Shown here piece by piece: positions 35,793 to 44,709 of a DNA stretch of 64,000 nt (its first letter is position 1; each line of letters opens with the position of its first letter). The position numbers and the translations under genes were made by a program. The DNA comes from Spirochaetaceae bacterium UBA6243 (GTDB lineage Bacteria > Spirochaetota > Spirochaetia > Treponematales > Rectinemataceae): assembly GCA_002441395.1 (NCBI GenBank), contig DJVZ01000040.1, forward strand, positions 13,228 through 77,227, read 5' to 3'. The notes beneath the pieces were generated by a model that worked only from the letters and a program-made list of their open reading frames with translations, did not search any database and was not told where the DNA came from.

Positions 35793-35935
35793 TCGATTAC
35801 AGGGAACCTCACCATATTTTATCAGACACTTCTTTCAAGAGACTGGAATCACATCGCTAAAAGAATTAGAATACCTGTCAGGATTTTTTGAGTATCTTAT
35901 TGTAGAAAATGGATACAAGGAGTAAGTCGGTTTCT

Positions 35936-36028
35936 ATGCATTTCAATTTGAAATATGGCGGTGATTCTCTTCTGCTCGATCTTGAAGAATCGAGGATCAT
36001 CGATGTCACGGTGCCGGTTGTTGTATAG
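35936..36028 (+). pseudogene. Probable N-terminal scrap of a LarA-family gene
   Basis: A 30-codon frame, MHFNLKYGGDSLLLDLEE then SRIIDVTVP, resembles the start of LarA-family (DUF2088) nickel-pincer racemases, which open with a beta strand of the type KYGxxxLxxDLP. It stops at TAG two bases before the class II aldolase start. An AGGAG lies 14 bases upstream, rather far. A deletion between a larA-like gene and the aldolase would give this; it could also now act as a leader peptide. The call rests on a short match. Confidence 0.45.
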
Positions 36029-36030
36029 AT

Positions 36031-36690
36031 ATGAGCTATTTAATAAAAGATGAATTCAAGCGCGCAGTGGTCGATGGCGGTATGGAACTCCTGCAGCAGG
36101 GACTCACGGTCGGGACTTGGGGCAATCTCAGTGTCAAAGACCCTGAGACAGGCCTGGTCTATATAAAACCCAGCGGTATGCCCTATACTTCCATCACGCC
36201 GCAGGATATCGTCGTGATGGACGAGCGCGGCGCCATCGTCGATGGCCACCGCAAGCCGTCGATCGAATTTCATCTTCACCTTTCGATCATGCGCGCGCGG
36301 TCCGATGTCTTTGCGGTGATCCACACCCATCCGATCTATTCGAGCGTCTTTGGAGTCTTACGGGAGGATATTCCCGCCATTTCAGAGGATTTTGCGCAGA
36401 TCGTGGGGGACAGGGCTTCATGCTGTGTATATGCGCTGCCAGGGACGGAGGAGCTCGCGAAAAACGTGGTAGTTTCCCTGGGGGAGGGGAAAGCAGTGCT
36501 TATCCCAAACCATGGAACAGTATGTGTAGGCCATACGCTTGATGAAGCCATGAAAGTAGCGGCTGTGGTGGAGAAGACAGCTCATATTTATCTGCTCGCT
36601 CGCTCTATTGGAACACCGCACGTTCTGCCGCATGAAGATATCGTTGTCATGCAGGATTTCATGCGCAACAGTTATGGACAAGGGAAATAA
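36031..36690 (+). CDS. Class II aldolase/epimerase family protein
   Basis: A 219-residue zinc aldolase-family protein (FucA/AraD type). TWGNLSVKDP is the phosphate/substrate loop, VIHTHPIYSSVFG gives two zinc histidines and IPNHGTVCVG a third. Family members cleave fuculose 1-phosphate or related sugar phosphates or epimerise ribulose 5-phosphate. No sugar-specific neighbours narrow the substrate. Its start has no purine-rich site of its own and lies two bases after the preceding short frame, so translation may depend on that frame. Confidence 0.88.
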   Translation: MSYLIKDEFKRAVVDGGMELLQQGLTVGTWGNLSVKDPETGLVYIKPSGMPYTSITPQDIVVMDERGAIVDGHRKPSIEFHLHLSIMRARSDVFAVIHTHPIYSSVFGVLREDIPAISEDFAQIVGDRASCCVYALPGTEELAKNVVVSLGEGKAVLIPNHGTVCVGHTLDEAMKVAAVVEKTAHIYLLARSIGTPHVLPHEDIVVMQDFMRNSYGQGK

Positions 36691-36799
36691 TATAGGGGAT
36701 GCGGAGTACGGACGTTGTAATTATGCACGCGATGCTTGGGGATACTAAGGGCAGAGATAGCCTTTGATGATTTCAATTTCCACGGTACACAGGCCACGC

Positions 36800-39058
36800 T
36801 CAATCCATGTTCATCTCGACAAAACGGAGCGCGAGTTCTGGGTCGAAATGCGTGCCTGCGTTGTCGCGAATATATTCGAGCGCTTTTTCCTTTGACCACG
36901 CTTTACGGTATGGCCTGTCACTCGTAAGAGCTTCGTATACATCAGTTATCGCAAAAATTCTTGCTGAGAGCGGAATTCCTTCCCCCCTCAACCCGAAAGG
37001 ATATCCCGTACCATCATATTTTTCATGATGATATAAAGGAATGTCAATATATTCATGGAGCGAGGGAATACGCGAGAGAATCGCTTTGGAAATGAGGGGA
37101 TGCTTCTGCATTTCGATTCGCTCTTCGAAAGTTAGAGGCCCAGGCTTATTTAAAATAGCATCAGAGATGCCAATTTTGCCAATATCGTGAAAAAGTGAGC
37201 CAATTCTCAGTTTTTTAAGCTCATTCTCATCCTGGATGAATCGGGAAGCAAAGGACATGAAAAGGGCCGTCACCCGAAGTGTGTGGCCTTCTGTTTCCTC
37301 GTCGCGGAATTCGAGTGCGCTTGAAAGGCCTTCGATGATCGATTCATTTGCACGCTGCAGGTCCCGATATGTCTTGTCGAGTTCTTCGATAATGTTCTGC
37401 ATCTGAAGGGCAATGCCGATCTGATAGGCCGCCGCTTGGCCAAACGCGAGCCACGTTTCATCCGGTTTAAAAGGGGCACGAAAGAAAAGTTCGAGCACGG
37501 CGCGCGCTTCATTCGCCAATATCACCGGAATGCAATATTGAGTCACGAATTTTTCACGCTCAATAAGGTCACGGAAGTGAGGCACATAATCAGGATTTGT
37601 TGCAAGGTCGTCAGCCGCGATAATACGCCTCTCTTCTGCCGCGAGTCCCACATTTTTCTGTCCTGGCGGAATTGTCGCATCACGAATAAGATCTGACAAG
37701 AACCCGTCATAATCCTTGCTGGTCAGCGATCCATCGGCATTTTGAATATAGAGGCATATGCTGTCAGCATGGAGTGTCTCCCTTATGATTCTTAATATTT
37801 TCAAGACAGCCGCATTGAAATCTCGGCCTGAGCCAAAGTATTCTCTAAAAATGTCGAGCAGTGAAAGCCGATGTATCCATTCCTTGGCCATTCTCTGGGC
37901 CGCAAGTTTAGAGAGTGGCTGCTCTAGTTTTTCCAATGTATAGCTTATTAAAATGTTCGTACCTTCAATCGGGATGGCGTTCCAGTCTACGGCGCAAATG
38001 GCTCTGGATTTGCCATCGACGAGGACGGGGTATTGTGTACCATGCGCGCCTTCTCGGGAAAGCGATTCTTCCATGTCGTCGCCAAGCCAGCGAAGTATTT
38101 TTTCTCCTCCTTCGTCTATTCGGATAAATCCTGCGCGCTGAATTCCGAAAGCGCGCTTGATGTATGAAGCTGATTCTTCATATATGCTTGTCTCTGTCTG
38201 GCAATTGGCAAGTATCAGTGGCAGCTCCGCATCTATCTCGAGCCTCGAGCGGTATTGCTTTAAAGAGGTAATATCCTGCCGAATCAATAGATATTGTTGC
38301 ACCGCATTGTCTGCATCAGATAATTTCACCATTTGTCGAAACTCATGATAGCGCGAGCCGTCTTTGCGTGTTCCTGTTCCTTCCCATTGATGAATATCTT
38401 TGTTTTTCAACTCTTGAAAGACTTGCATACAATTTTTCGAAGAAACCTCGCCACAAAATCCCCAGAGATATCGACCTTTCAGTTCCTGGATGGCCCAGCC
38501 CGTAAGCATTTCGTAAGCTTGATTGACCCATTCAAAGGCGCCTTGCCCATTGAGAATAGCGATCGCGATGGGAGAAGCCTGCAGAGCCTTGTTCTGCAAT
38601 TCGATTTGAAGGCGCTGCGTCTCATCAGTCTTTCTCTGCTCAGCCCATTCGAGTGCTTTTGGAATAATATAAGAAAGCCGGCTTGATTGCTCTTTGAGCA
38701 CAAAATCGTAAGCTCCCGCTTTTATCAGGGCGACAGCCGTGGGCTCTCCGATAGCCCCCGATACAATAATAAATGGAATGATTTGCTTTATCTTATGCAG
38801 TGCTTCCAAAGCGGCAAAACAATCGTACCCTGGGACTGCCCAGTCGGAAAGAATGACGTTGTGTCTCTCCGGCTCCGTACAAGACTCGCTTTCAGCAACT
38901 TGTCGTAGCGCTTCAAGATATTCTTTGAGATTTTGTATATGCGTATAGTGCAATGATTTAAATGCTTTTTTTAGTTGATATACAAGGAGCTCAGTGTCAT
39001 CCTTGTTGTCCTCAATGATAAGAACGTTAAGGTCGGTATTCTCTGGCAATATAGTCAT
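36800..39058 (-). CDS. Receiver-PAS-GAF-HD-GYP response regulator
   Basis: A 752-residue signalling protein. A receiver domain (VLIIEDNKDDTELL, phospho-acceptor in LSDWAVPGYD, Lys in FVLKEQ) occupies about residues 1-130, then a PAS domain near 150-270, a GAF-like region near 430-560 and an HD-GYP domain (about 585-750) with LFHDIGKIGI and YDGTGYPFGLRGEGIP. HD-GYP domains hydrolyse cyclic di-GMP. The start at 39058 has GAGGA upstream; a longer frame of 26 codons lacks one. It lies ten bases after the stand-alone receiver gene, so one operon senses and sets c-di-GMP. Confidence 0.9.
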   Translation of the reverse strand: MTILPENTDLNVLIIEDNKDDTELLVYQLKKAFKSLHYTHIQNLKEYLEALRQVAESESCTEPERHNVILSDWAVPGYDCFAALEALHKIKQIIPFIIVSGAIGEPTAVALIKAGAYDFVLKEQSSRLSYIIPKALEWAEQRKTDETQRLQIELQNKALQASPIAIAILNGQGAFEWVNQAYEMLTGWAIQELKGRYLWGFCGEVSSKNCMQVFQELKNKDIHQWEGTGTRKDGSRYHEFRQMVKLSDADNAVQQYLLIRQDITSLKQYRSRLEIDAELPLILANCQTETSIYEESASYIKRAFGIQRAGFIRIDEGGEKILRWLGDDMEESLSREGAHGTQYPVLVDGKSRAICAVDWNAIPIEGTNILISYTLEKLEQPLSKLAAQRMAKEWIHRLSLLDIFREYFGSGRDFNAAVLKILRIIRETLHADSICLYIQNADGSLTSKDYDGFLSDLIRDATIPPGQKNVGLAAEERRIIAADDLATNPDYVPHFRDLIEREKFVTQYCIPVILANEARAVLELFFRAPFKPDETWLAFGQAAAYQIGIALQMQNIIEELDKTYRDLQRANESIIEGLSSALEFRDEETEGHTLRVTALFMSFASRFIQDENELKKLRIGSLFHDIGKIGISDAILNKPGPLTFEERIEMQKHPLISKAILSRIPSLHEYIDIPLYHHEKYDGTGYPFGLRGEGIPLSARIFAITDVYEALTSDRPYRKAWSKEKALEYIRDNAGTHFDPELALRFVEMNMD

Positions 39059-39068
39059 AGGGATGTCC

Positions 39069-39557
39069 TCAGACAGAGTTTTTTTTGGGTTGCAAGTTTG
39101 TTTCCAGCCAATAATGGCATACGAGATCGATTTCACGAAGAAAAGTGGAAAAATCGACAGGCTTTCTTATGAAGCTGTTCGCGCCATTCTCGTAGCTTTG
39201 AATCATATCTTCTTCCAAAACGGAGGTAGTAAGCACAACTATTGGCACATAGCGCGTGGTCGGTGCCGCGCGAAGCTCTTTGAGCACTTCGATGCCACTT
39301 CTGCCGGGGAGCTTGAGGTCCAGTAACACCAGAGAGGGAGTTGTGACTGCCGTATTCCCCGAGTTCACGGCATCACTTTCAGATTCTGCCGCTCTTCTGC
39401 CCAGCGCGATCTCGAGCGCTTCATCAGCATTCTTGGCAATTCGATATGGAGTTTTGATGCCTTTTTGCCTGAGCGCGATCACCGCAAGTTCAGCATCATC
39501 GGGATTGTCTTCAACAATGAGGATTGTCACATGAGGGGCATTCAATTCCATAATCAC
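39069..39557 (-). CDS. Stand-alone response regulator receiver (Rcp1/CheY-like)
   Basis: A 162-residue single receiver domain. ILIVEDNPDDAELAVIAL has the acidic pair, LLDLKLPGRSG the phospho-acceptor Asp, LTTSVLEED the Thr/Ser switch and FIRKPVD the Lys. The NPDDAEL form and an insertion before the phospho-acceptor are typical of the group paired with bacteriophytochrome-like or PAS kinases. It overlaps the kinase gene by four bases and is probably its phosphate acceptor or sink. Confidence 0.92.
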   Translation of the reverse strand: MIMELNAPHVTILIVEDNPDDAELAVIALRQKGIKTPYRIAKNADEALEIALGRRAAESESDAVNSGNTAVTTPSLVLLDLKLPGRSGIEVLKELRAAPTTRYVPIVVLTTSVLEEDMIQSYENGANSFIRKPVDFSTFLREIDLVCHYWLETNLQPKKNSV

Positions 39558-41323
39558 TGTGCCTCGCCAAAATCGAAATAGAAGGTTGTGCCTTGTCCTG
39601 GGACAGACTCCACTGTTACCGAACCTCCGTGCCGCGCTGTCACGCGCTTAATAATCGAAAGTCCGATGCCGGTACCCTCAAACTCGACTGCTTCATGAAA
39701 GCGTTGAAAGGGAGCAAAAAGCCTGTCACCCGCCGCTTCAACATCGAAGCCTGCGCCATTATCGCGGATATAAAAAACATTTTTGCCTTCACGTTGCGCC
39801 GAGCCAATTTCAATACGTGCGACATCCCGCTTCTGTGTAAATTTTAGAGCATTTGAGATGAGGTTGGCAAGAAGAATTCGCGCAAGATCGGGGTCCGCAA
39901 ACGCGTGCAGATTTTTTTGCACGTTGCATTCTAAATGCCGTTCTTTTTTGTCTTCCGTTTCTTCATTAATGATTTCTTGTGCTATCAGGCTCAAGTCGAT
40001 AGACCGGGGATTCAGTGTTCTTGTCCCCGCCCGCGAGAGCATCAGCATATCAGTAATCAGCTTTTGCATGCGGTTTGCATTTTCTTGAATCCGGTTGAGG
40101 AGGTGATTGATTTCTTCAATGCGATTTTTAAAAGTTTCTTGCTGATGAGGCGCGTTTGGCAGATTTTCATGCAACAGATCTCCAAGGATTGTCGAAAAAC
40201 CCGCAATGGCGCGGAGCGGGGCACGCAAATCGTGCGAAACTGAATATACAAAAGATTCATGCTCTCTGTTGAGTTCTGTCAAGCGTTGAGTTTTGGCCTC
40301 GAGTTCTTCCGTTCGTTTTTTTACCTGCTGTTCGAGCGTTTCGGTGAGCGCTTTCAATTCCTGTTCTGCGTGCACTCTCTGAGAGATGTCGTGAACGATG
40401 GAAAAGAGCAATTCCTTGCCATGAATGCTGATGGGACCGGTGTACACTTCGACGTCGACGGGCTCGGCATTTGCGCGACGATGCTTGAAGTAAAAAACAT
40501 TCTTGTTTTTAATGCGGGCTAAATCCAAATCAACTTTAACTTCTGCCTCACTAAGCGTATTGATGTCCTGTACGCGCATTGTGGTAAGCGTTGCTCGGTC
40601 CCAACCATAGAATGCTTCTGCGGCAGGATTTGCATCAAGAATGCGCCCCGTGGGTGGATCGATAATGAGCATTGCCGTATGCTGGTTCTGGAAAAGGCTG
40701 CGATAGCGTGCTTCCGATTCAGCGAGGTCCTTGCTCGCTTGTGCGAGCCGCTCGTTGTCCAGAAATAAGAGACAGATGAGGGAAAAAACAACGGGAAAAA
40801 TTACCAGGTAGGGGAATAGCATGAGGGGAATAACTTCATGCCATTTCCCGTCTGGAAGGAGGAATTGGGAAAGAATTACGCATACGTGGATAAGGAAGCC
40901 CAAGAACCATGTTCCGATTGGTGTGGCAAATTTATGCTTTTCGGCAAAAGGTTGATAGCGCGGTCGGAGCCTTGCTGCAATGGTGGACAGGATCATGGCG
41001 GATATAATTGATAATGATCCAGGGATTACACCGGCGCCTCCAAGGCTGATACGAAAGGCAAGCGCAAAGGCCGCCGCGATTGTTCCTGTCAAAGGCCCGC
41101 CAAAAAATCCAGCAATGCCGATTACTATGCTGCGCGCGTCATAAAAAATCCCTTCCTCAATTTTGAAAGGCGTGAGCATTGCAAGAATTGCTGTCGCTCC
41201 TAGAAAAATGCCATTTATTATCGAAATTGCCCAAGGTTTCCCTTTGAATGATCTGGAGATAAAATGATAGAGCACGTAGATGGAAATGAGTATAGTCACA
41301 TTTTGGAAAAGCGTTGTAACCAA
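39554..41323 (-). CDS. LytS-type membrane histidine kinase
   Basis: A 589-residue sensor kinase. Residues 1 to about 190 contain five or six membrane helices of the 5TM-LYT type. A PAS domain (about 205-325), a coiled coil and a HisKA domain with SVSHDLRAPLRAIAGF follow, then HATPase_c with LISNALKFTQ, IRDNGAGFD and GTGIGLSIIKR. LytS-type sensors usually have a LytTR partner; here the partners are receiver proteins without DNA-binding domains. First gene of a three-gene operon. Confidence 0.92.
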   Translation of the reverse strand: MVTTLFQNVTILISIYVLYHFISRSFKGKPWAISIINGIFLGATAILAMLTPFKIEEGIFYDARSIVIGIAGFFGGPLTGTIAAAFALAFRISLGGAGVIPGSLSIISAMILSTIAARLRPRYQPFAEKHKFATPIGTWFLGFLIHVCVILSQFLLPDGKWHEVIPLMLFPYLVIFPVVFSLICLLFLDNERLAQASKDLAESEARYRSLFQNQHTAMLIIDPPTGRILDANPAAEAFYGWDRATLTTMRVQDINTLSEAEVKVDLDLARIKNKNVFYFKHRRANAEPVDVEVYTGPISIHGKELLFSIVHDISQRVHAEQELKALTETLEQQVKKRTEELEAKTQRLTELNREHESFVYSVSHDLRAPLRAIAGFSTILGDLLHENLPNAPHQQETFKNRIEEINHLLNRIQENANRMQKLITDMLMLSRAGTRTLNPRSIDLSLIAQEIINEETEDKKERHLECNVQKNLHAFADPDLARILLANLISNALKFTQKRDVARIEIGSAQREGKNVFYIRDNGAGFDVEAAGDRLFAPFQRFHEAVEFEGTGIGLSIIKRVTARHGGSVTVESVPGQGTTFYFDFGEAQ

Positions 41324-41400
41324 AACTTCGCCTCTCTTTTTTATTATTGTATTTTATATTATAGAGTAAGTTAATAGGAAATTCAAAAAGAAAGGCGGTT

Positions 41401-42183
41401 TTATCGCAAAGTAATCCATGTCTGCGATGAAAACTTTTCCTGGGCAAGTTGCTCAGCTAATTGAAGCTCGGCTTCGGTGGGCACTGAGCTGACGAGGGCA
41501 AGATTGAGCGCTTTGGCAAAGCCTTTCTTGAGTGATTGTATTGTTGTTGCATAGAGGGTTTCAAAGCTCATGGATTCTGATTGGGGAAGGCAATGTTTGA
41601 TGCTTGTGACGCGCGATTTGATGTCTTCGATGAGCTTTCCTCTGGTTTTTTCCTGAGGTACTTTGAGGACGGTGAACATTCGGTCCACATCAACATCGAG
41701 GATGATGGTGCCATGCTGAAGGAGGCAACCGAGTTTTCTGGTTTGGGCATTGCCGGAAATCTTTTTCCCGCCGGCAATAATATCGTTTATAGGCGCGAAT
41801 TCAGCCTCGATGCCCAGAATTGAGAGCCCCTCGATGATGCCGCCAAGCAGCAAGCGGTAGGAATCGAGGATGTTCGGGCGGGCAAGAGGGTGACTGAGTG
41901 GCAACACGATACTGTAGGTCACTTCATGATGATGAAATACGGCTCCGCCGCCAGTGATTCTTCGCACGACATCGATGCCGGCAGTTTTGCATGCGGCGGC
42001 GTCAACCTCCTCGTGCAGACCTTGAAAATACCCGATGGATACTGCGGGAGGGGCCCAGCCGTAGAAACGGAGAGTTGGCAGGCTTCTGCCTTCCGCGACC
42101 GAGCGCAGCAGCGCTTCATCAAGGCCCATATTGAAGGCCGCGCGATGAAAACCGGTTTCGAGCAACCTGAATTCATATGCCAT
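41401..42183 (-). CDS. lplA: Lipoate-protein ligase catalytic subunit
   Basis: A 260-residue member of the biotin/lipoate ligase fold. RRITGGGAVFHHHEVTYSI is the lipoyl-AMP site and GGKKISGNAQ carries the catalytic lysine. It lacks the C-terminal adenylation-accessory domain, which is encoded separately just upstream. The start at 42183 has AAGGAA eight bases before it; the longer frame overlaps the accessory gene and is rejected. With no lipB visible, it could alternatively act as an octanoyltransferase (LipM-like), but the accessory subunit favours a ligase. Confidence 0.85.
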   Translation of the reverse strand: MAYEFRLLETGFHRAAFNMGLDEALLRSVAEGRSLPTLRFYGWAPPAVSIGYFQGLHEEVDAAACKTAGIDVVRRITGGGAVFHHHEVTYSIVLPLSHPLARPNILDSYRLLLGGIIEGLSILGIEAEFAPINDIIAGGKKISGNAQTRKLGCLLQHGTIILDVDVDRMFTVLKVPQEKTRGKLIEDIKSRVTSIKHCLPQSESMSFETLYATTIQSLKKGFAKALNLALVSSVPTEAELQLAEQLAQEKFSSQTWITLR

Positions 42184-42469
42184 TGTGCAATTCCTTTTGA
42201 ATGATTTCGTCAAGGCCGCTTCCTGTAATTCCCAGGCATTCCAAACCATTTTGCCTGACAAGCCCATCGAATTTTTTCCCAAGTTCCTCAAGAGTGGTCC
42301 CTTCAAGTTTGTGCTCAAGCTCGTCAAAAGCTTCTTCGGGGACCGCGAAAAAATCACCGCGAATCGAAAGAGAGCGTATGCGCGAAGATGGCACAAGAGG
42401 TGGCTCGACGTCGATTGTCATGCGCAGCAGCTTGCATCCTTCGGGTTTGCCGACCAGTTCAAGTCTCAT
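42173..42469 (-). CDS. Lipoate ligase accessory (C-terminal) domain protein
   Basis: A 98-residue protein resembling the lipoate ligase C-terminal domain, as in the separate LplB subunit known from Thermoplasma. Key stretches are MRLELVGKPEGCKLLRM, SIRGDFFAVPEEAFDELE and an ITGSGLDEII end. It starts inside the lipA stop (4-base overlap) and ends 11 bases inside lplA. LplB-type subunits are needed for lipoate activation by the catalytic subunit. Confidence 0.78.
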   Translation of the reverse strand: MRLELVGKPEGCKLLRMTIDVEPPLVPSSRIRSLSIRGDFFAVPEEAFDELEHKLEGTTLEELGKKFDGLVRQNGLECLGITGSGLDEIIQKELHNGI

Positions 42470-43341
42470 GCGCCCGCCTCTTCTCGAGAGGCAACCCATG
42501 CTTCGCGAGCGTGAAAACTTGTGCGCGCGAAGGGTGCGGAGATCACTGAAGCAAAACCGAGAGACTTTGCTTTTCGGGCATAGTCAGCGAACTGCTCGGG
42601 AGTGATGTACTCGACCACGGGAATCTCCTTGGGGGTTGGCTGAAGATACTGGCCCATGACGACGGAGGAGACGCCTGCGCCTTGAAGTTCTTCCAACGCT
42701 TCGACTACTTCATCTTCAGTCTCGCCAAGACCAAGCAACAGGCTCGATTTTGTGGGAATGCCGGCAGCGTGTGCTGCGCGGAGGGTCTGAAGGCTTTTAT
42801 TGAAAGAGGCGCGATGATCCCGTACGGACTGAAGGCGGCGCACGGTCTCTATATTGTGTGCAAGCATATCGGGCCTTGCGGCGAGGACCTGTGCAAGCTC
42901 TGTCCCCGTATAGTCAGGGATCAAGGCTTCAATCTTTGTATCAGGGCTGAGTTCGCGAATGGCGTGTATGCATGCGGCAAAATGACCTGCACCGCGATCC
43001 GGCAGGTCATCTCTATCGACAGAGGTGATGACCGCATATCTGAGTCCCAGTGATTTGACCGCTTCGGCCAGGTGCCGGGGCTCCTCCGGATCGAGAGGGC
43101 CGCCACGACGCGCAGTTTTCACCGCACAAAAGCGGCAGCCGCGAGTACAAATGTCTCCCATGATCATAAATGTCGCCGTACCCGCGCCCCAGCATTCACC
43201 CTTATTCGGACAACGGGCTTCATCGCAGACTGTATGCAGGTCATGTGAGGCGAGTACTTCTTCGACATGACGCCACTCATTCCCATGGGGAAGTTGTACC
43301 TTGAGCCACGAAGGTTTGGGCTTGAATTGTGCGCTTTGCAT
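42466..43341 (-). CDS. lipA: Lipoyl synthase
   Basis: A 291-residue radical SAM enzyme that inserts two sulfurs into octanoyl groups. Both iron-sulfur sites are present: the auxiliary CDEARCPNKGEC and the radical SAM CTRGCRFC. The C-terminal serine ligand of the auxiliary cluster lies near ARTSFHARE. First gene of the lipA-lplB-lplA operon, so the cell can both make and salvage lipoate. Confidence 0.96.
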   Translation of the reverse strand: MQSAQFKPKPSWLKVQLPHGNEWRHVEEVLASHDLHTVCDEARCPNKGECWGAGTATFMIMGDICTRGCRFCAVKTARRGGPLDPEEPRHLAEAVKSLGLRYAVITSVDRDDLPDRGAGHFAACIHAIRELSPDTKIEALIPDYTGTELAQVLAARPDMLAHNIETVRRLQSVRDHRASFNKSLQTLRAAHAAGIPTKSSLLLGLGETEDEVVEALEELQGAGVSSVVMGQYLQPTPKEIPVVEYITPEQFADYARKAKSLGFASVISAPFARTSFHAREAWVASREEAGA

Positions 43342-43389
43342 GAGAAGAGTATAGACTAATTTATCAAGAATGTCATGCGTATGGGGAAA

Positions 43390-43418
43390 TTGACAGCGCG
43401 GCGAGAGAAATTTAGACT
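43390..43418 (+). promoter_or_regulatory. Promoter of mtnA
   Basis: TTGACA (43390-43395), 17 bases, TAGACT (43413-43418). About 35 bases of leader remain before the start, too short for an S-box riboswitch. Confidence 0.75.
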
Positions 43419-43457
43419 TTTGTCTATTGCAAATATTGAAGCAAAAGGAATTATTTT

Positions 43458-44534
43458 ATGCACGAATTTCGCAGTGTCGCTTTGGATGATACAAGAGACG
43501 AGCTTGTGATACTCGATCAGACGCGCCTCCCGAATGAAATTGTGTATCTTCGTCTGTCGCGTCTAGAGGATGTTTGGGAAGCAATAAGGAATCTTCGCGT
43601 GAGGGGTGCCCCGGCAATCGGCATCGCAGCGGCATATGGGGCCTATCTTGCTGTTCGAAACGGTGGTGCTGAAACTCTTGAGGAAGCTGTAGCGCTTTTT
43701 AACCAAGCGAAACAGCATCTTGAGACTTCAAGGCCGACCGCAGTCAATCTCTTCTGGGCTTTGAACCGCATGGCACAGCGTCTTGCCGTTGCATTGCCTT
43801 CGGAGCCACGCCCCGCTTCAAGCTCCGCTTCTGTTGCGAATCTCATCAATGCGCTCAAAGAGGAGGCCGATTCGATCCACGATGAAGATTCCCGCATGTG
43901 CCGCGCGATTGGCGAACATGCTCTGTCCCTCCTGCAGAAAGGCTGGGGTCTTCTCACGCACTGCAATGCCGGAGCGCTCGCCACATCGGAATTGGGGACG
44001 GCTCTCGCGCCTATTTATCTTGGCAATCAGCGCAATTATCGTTTTAAGGTCTTTGCGGACGAAACAAGGCCGCTTCTGCAAGGTGCGAGGCTTACCGCAT
44101 GGGAGCTCTCTGAGGCAGATATCGATGTGACGCTTATTTGTGACAACATGGCCGCAACGGTGATGAAGCAAGGGCTGGTGCGGGCAGTGCTCGTTGGCTG
44201 TGACAGGGTGGCGGCGAACGGCGATGCCGCGAATAAAATTGGCACGCTTGGGGTGGCGATTCTTGCAAAGCATTATGGAATCCCGTTCTATGTTCTTGGG
44301 CCGACCTCAACCATAGACTTGGAATGTCCGAATGGTGCGTCGATTGCCATCGAAGAGCGCGCAGGCGATGAGATTACCGCAAAATGGTACATCTCGCGCA
44401 TGGCACCTCAGAATATAAAAACTTATAACCCGGCGTTCGATGTAACCGACGCTTCGCTCATCACCGCAATTATTACAGAGAAAGGGATCGCCCGTCCTCC
44501 TTTTGAAAAATCACTAAAGGAATTTGTGCAATGA
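43458..44534 (+). CDS. mtnA: Methylthioribose-1-phosphate isomerase
   Basis: A 358-residue enzyme of the eIF2B-like family that turns methylthioribose 1-phosphate into methylthioribulose 1-phosphate in methionine salvage. VRGAPAIGIAAAYG, the catalytic cysteine in LTHCNAGALAT and the aspartate in VGCDRVAANGDAANKIGT are present. AAGGAA lies upstream of the start. No other salvage genes adjoin. A ribose-1-phosphate isomerase role in nucleoside use is a possible alternative, given the purine and pseudouridine genes nearby. In the gap 44535-44709 I see no gene. Confidence 0.92.
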   Translation: MHEFRSVALDDTRDELVILDQTRLPNEIVYLRLSRLEDVWEAIRNLRVRGAPAIGIAAAYGAYLAVRNGGAETLEEAVALFNQAKQHLETSRPTAVNLFWALNRMAQRLAVALPSEPRPASSSASVANLINALKEEADSIHDEDSRMCRAIGEHALSLLQKGWGLLTHCNAGALATSELGTALAPIYLGNQRNYRFKVFADETRPLLQGARLTAWELSEADIDVTLICDNMAATVMKQGLVRAVLVGCDRVAANGDAANKIGTLGVAILAKHYGIPFYVLGPTSTIDLECPNGASIAIEERAGDEITAKWYISRMAPQNIKTYNPAFDVTDASLITAIITEKGIARPPFEKSLKEFVQ

Positions 44535-44709
44535 TTGAATGGGGCTGAGGAAACACAATGCCGCCGGAGGAAGTGAAACAAAGCTAAAGCGTTATTTCCG
44601 CAGAGCGCCACTTTGGGGCAAATTCGTGTATTTTCTCGTGCTTTATGTATGCCTACATTTTCCTTGCGCTCGGCGCCTTCCTGAATTGCGGGCGCCACGG
44701 ATTTGCTGT

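Noticed and set aside
41401..42396. Longer lplA frame with 71 extra residues
   Set aside because: The extension covers the accessory-domain gene in another frame; the internal ATG at 42183 has a good ribosome site and matches the family start.
43419..43457. SAM riboswitch upstream of mtnA
   Set aside because: Less than 40 bases separate the promoter and the start.
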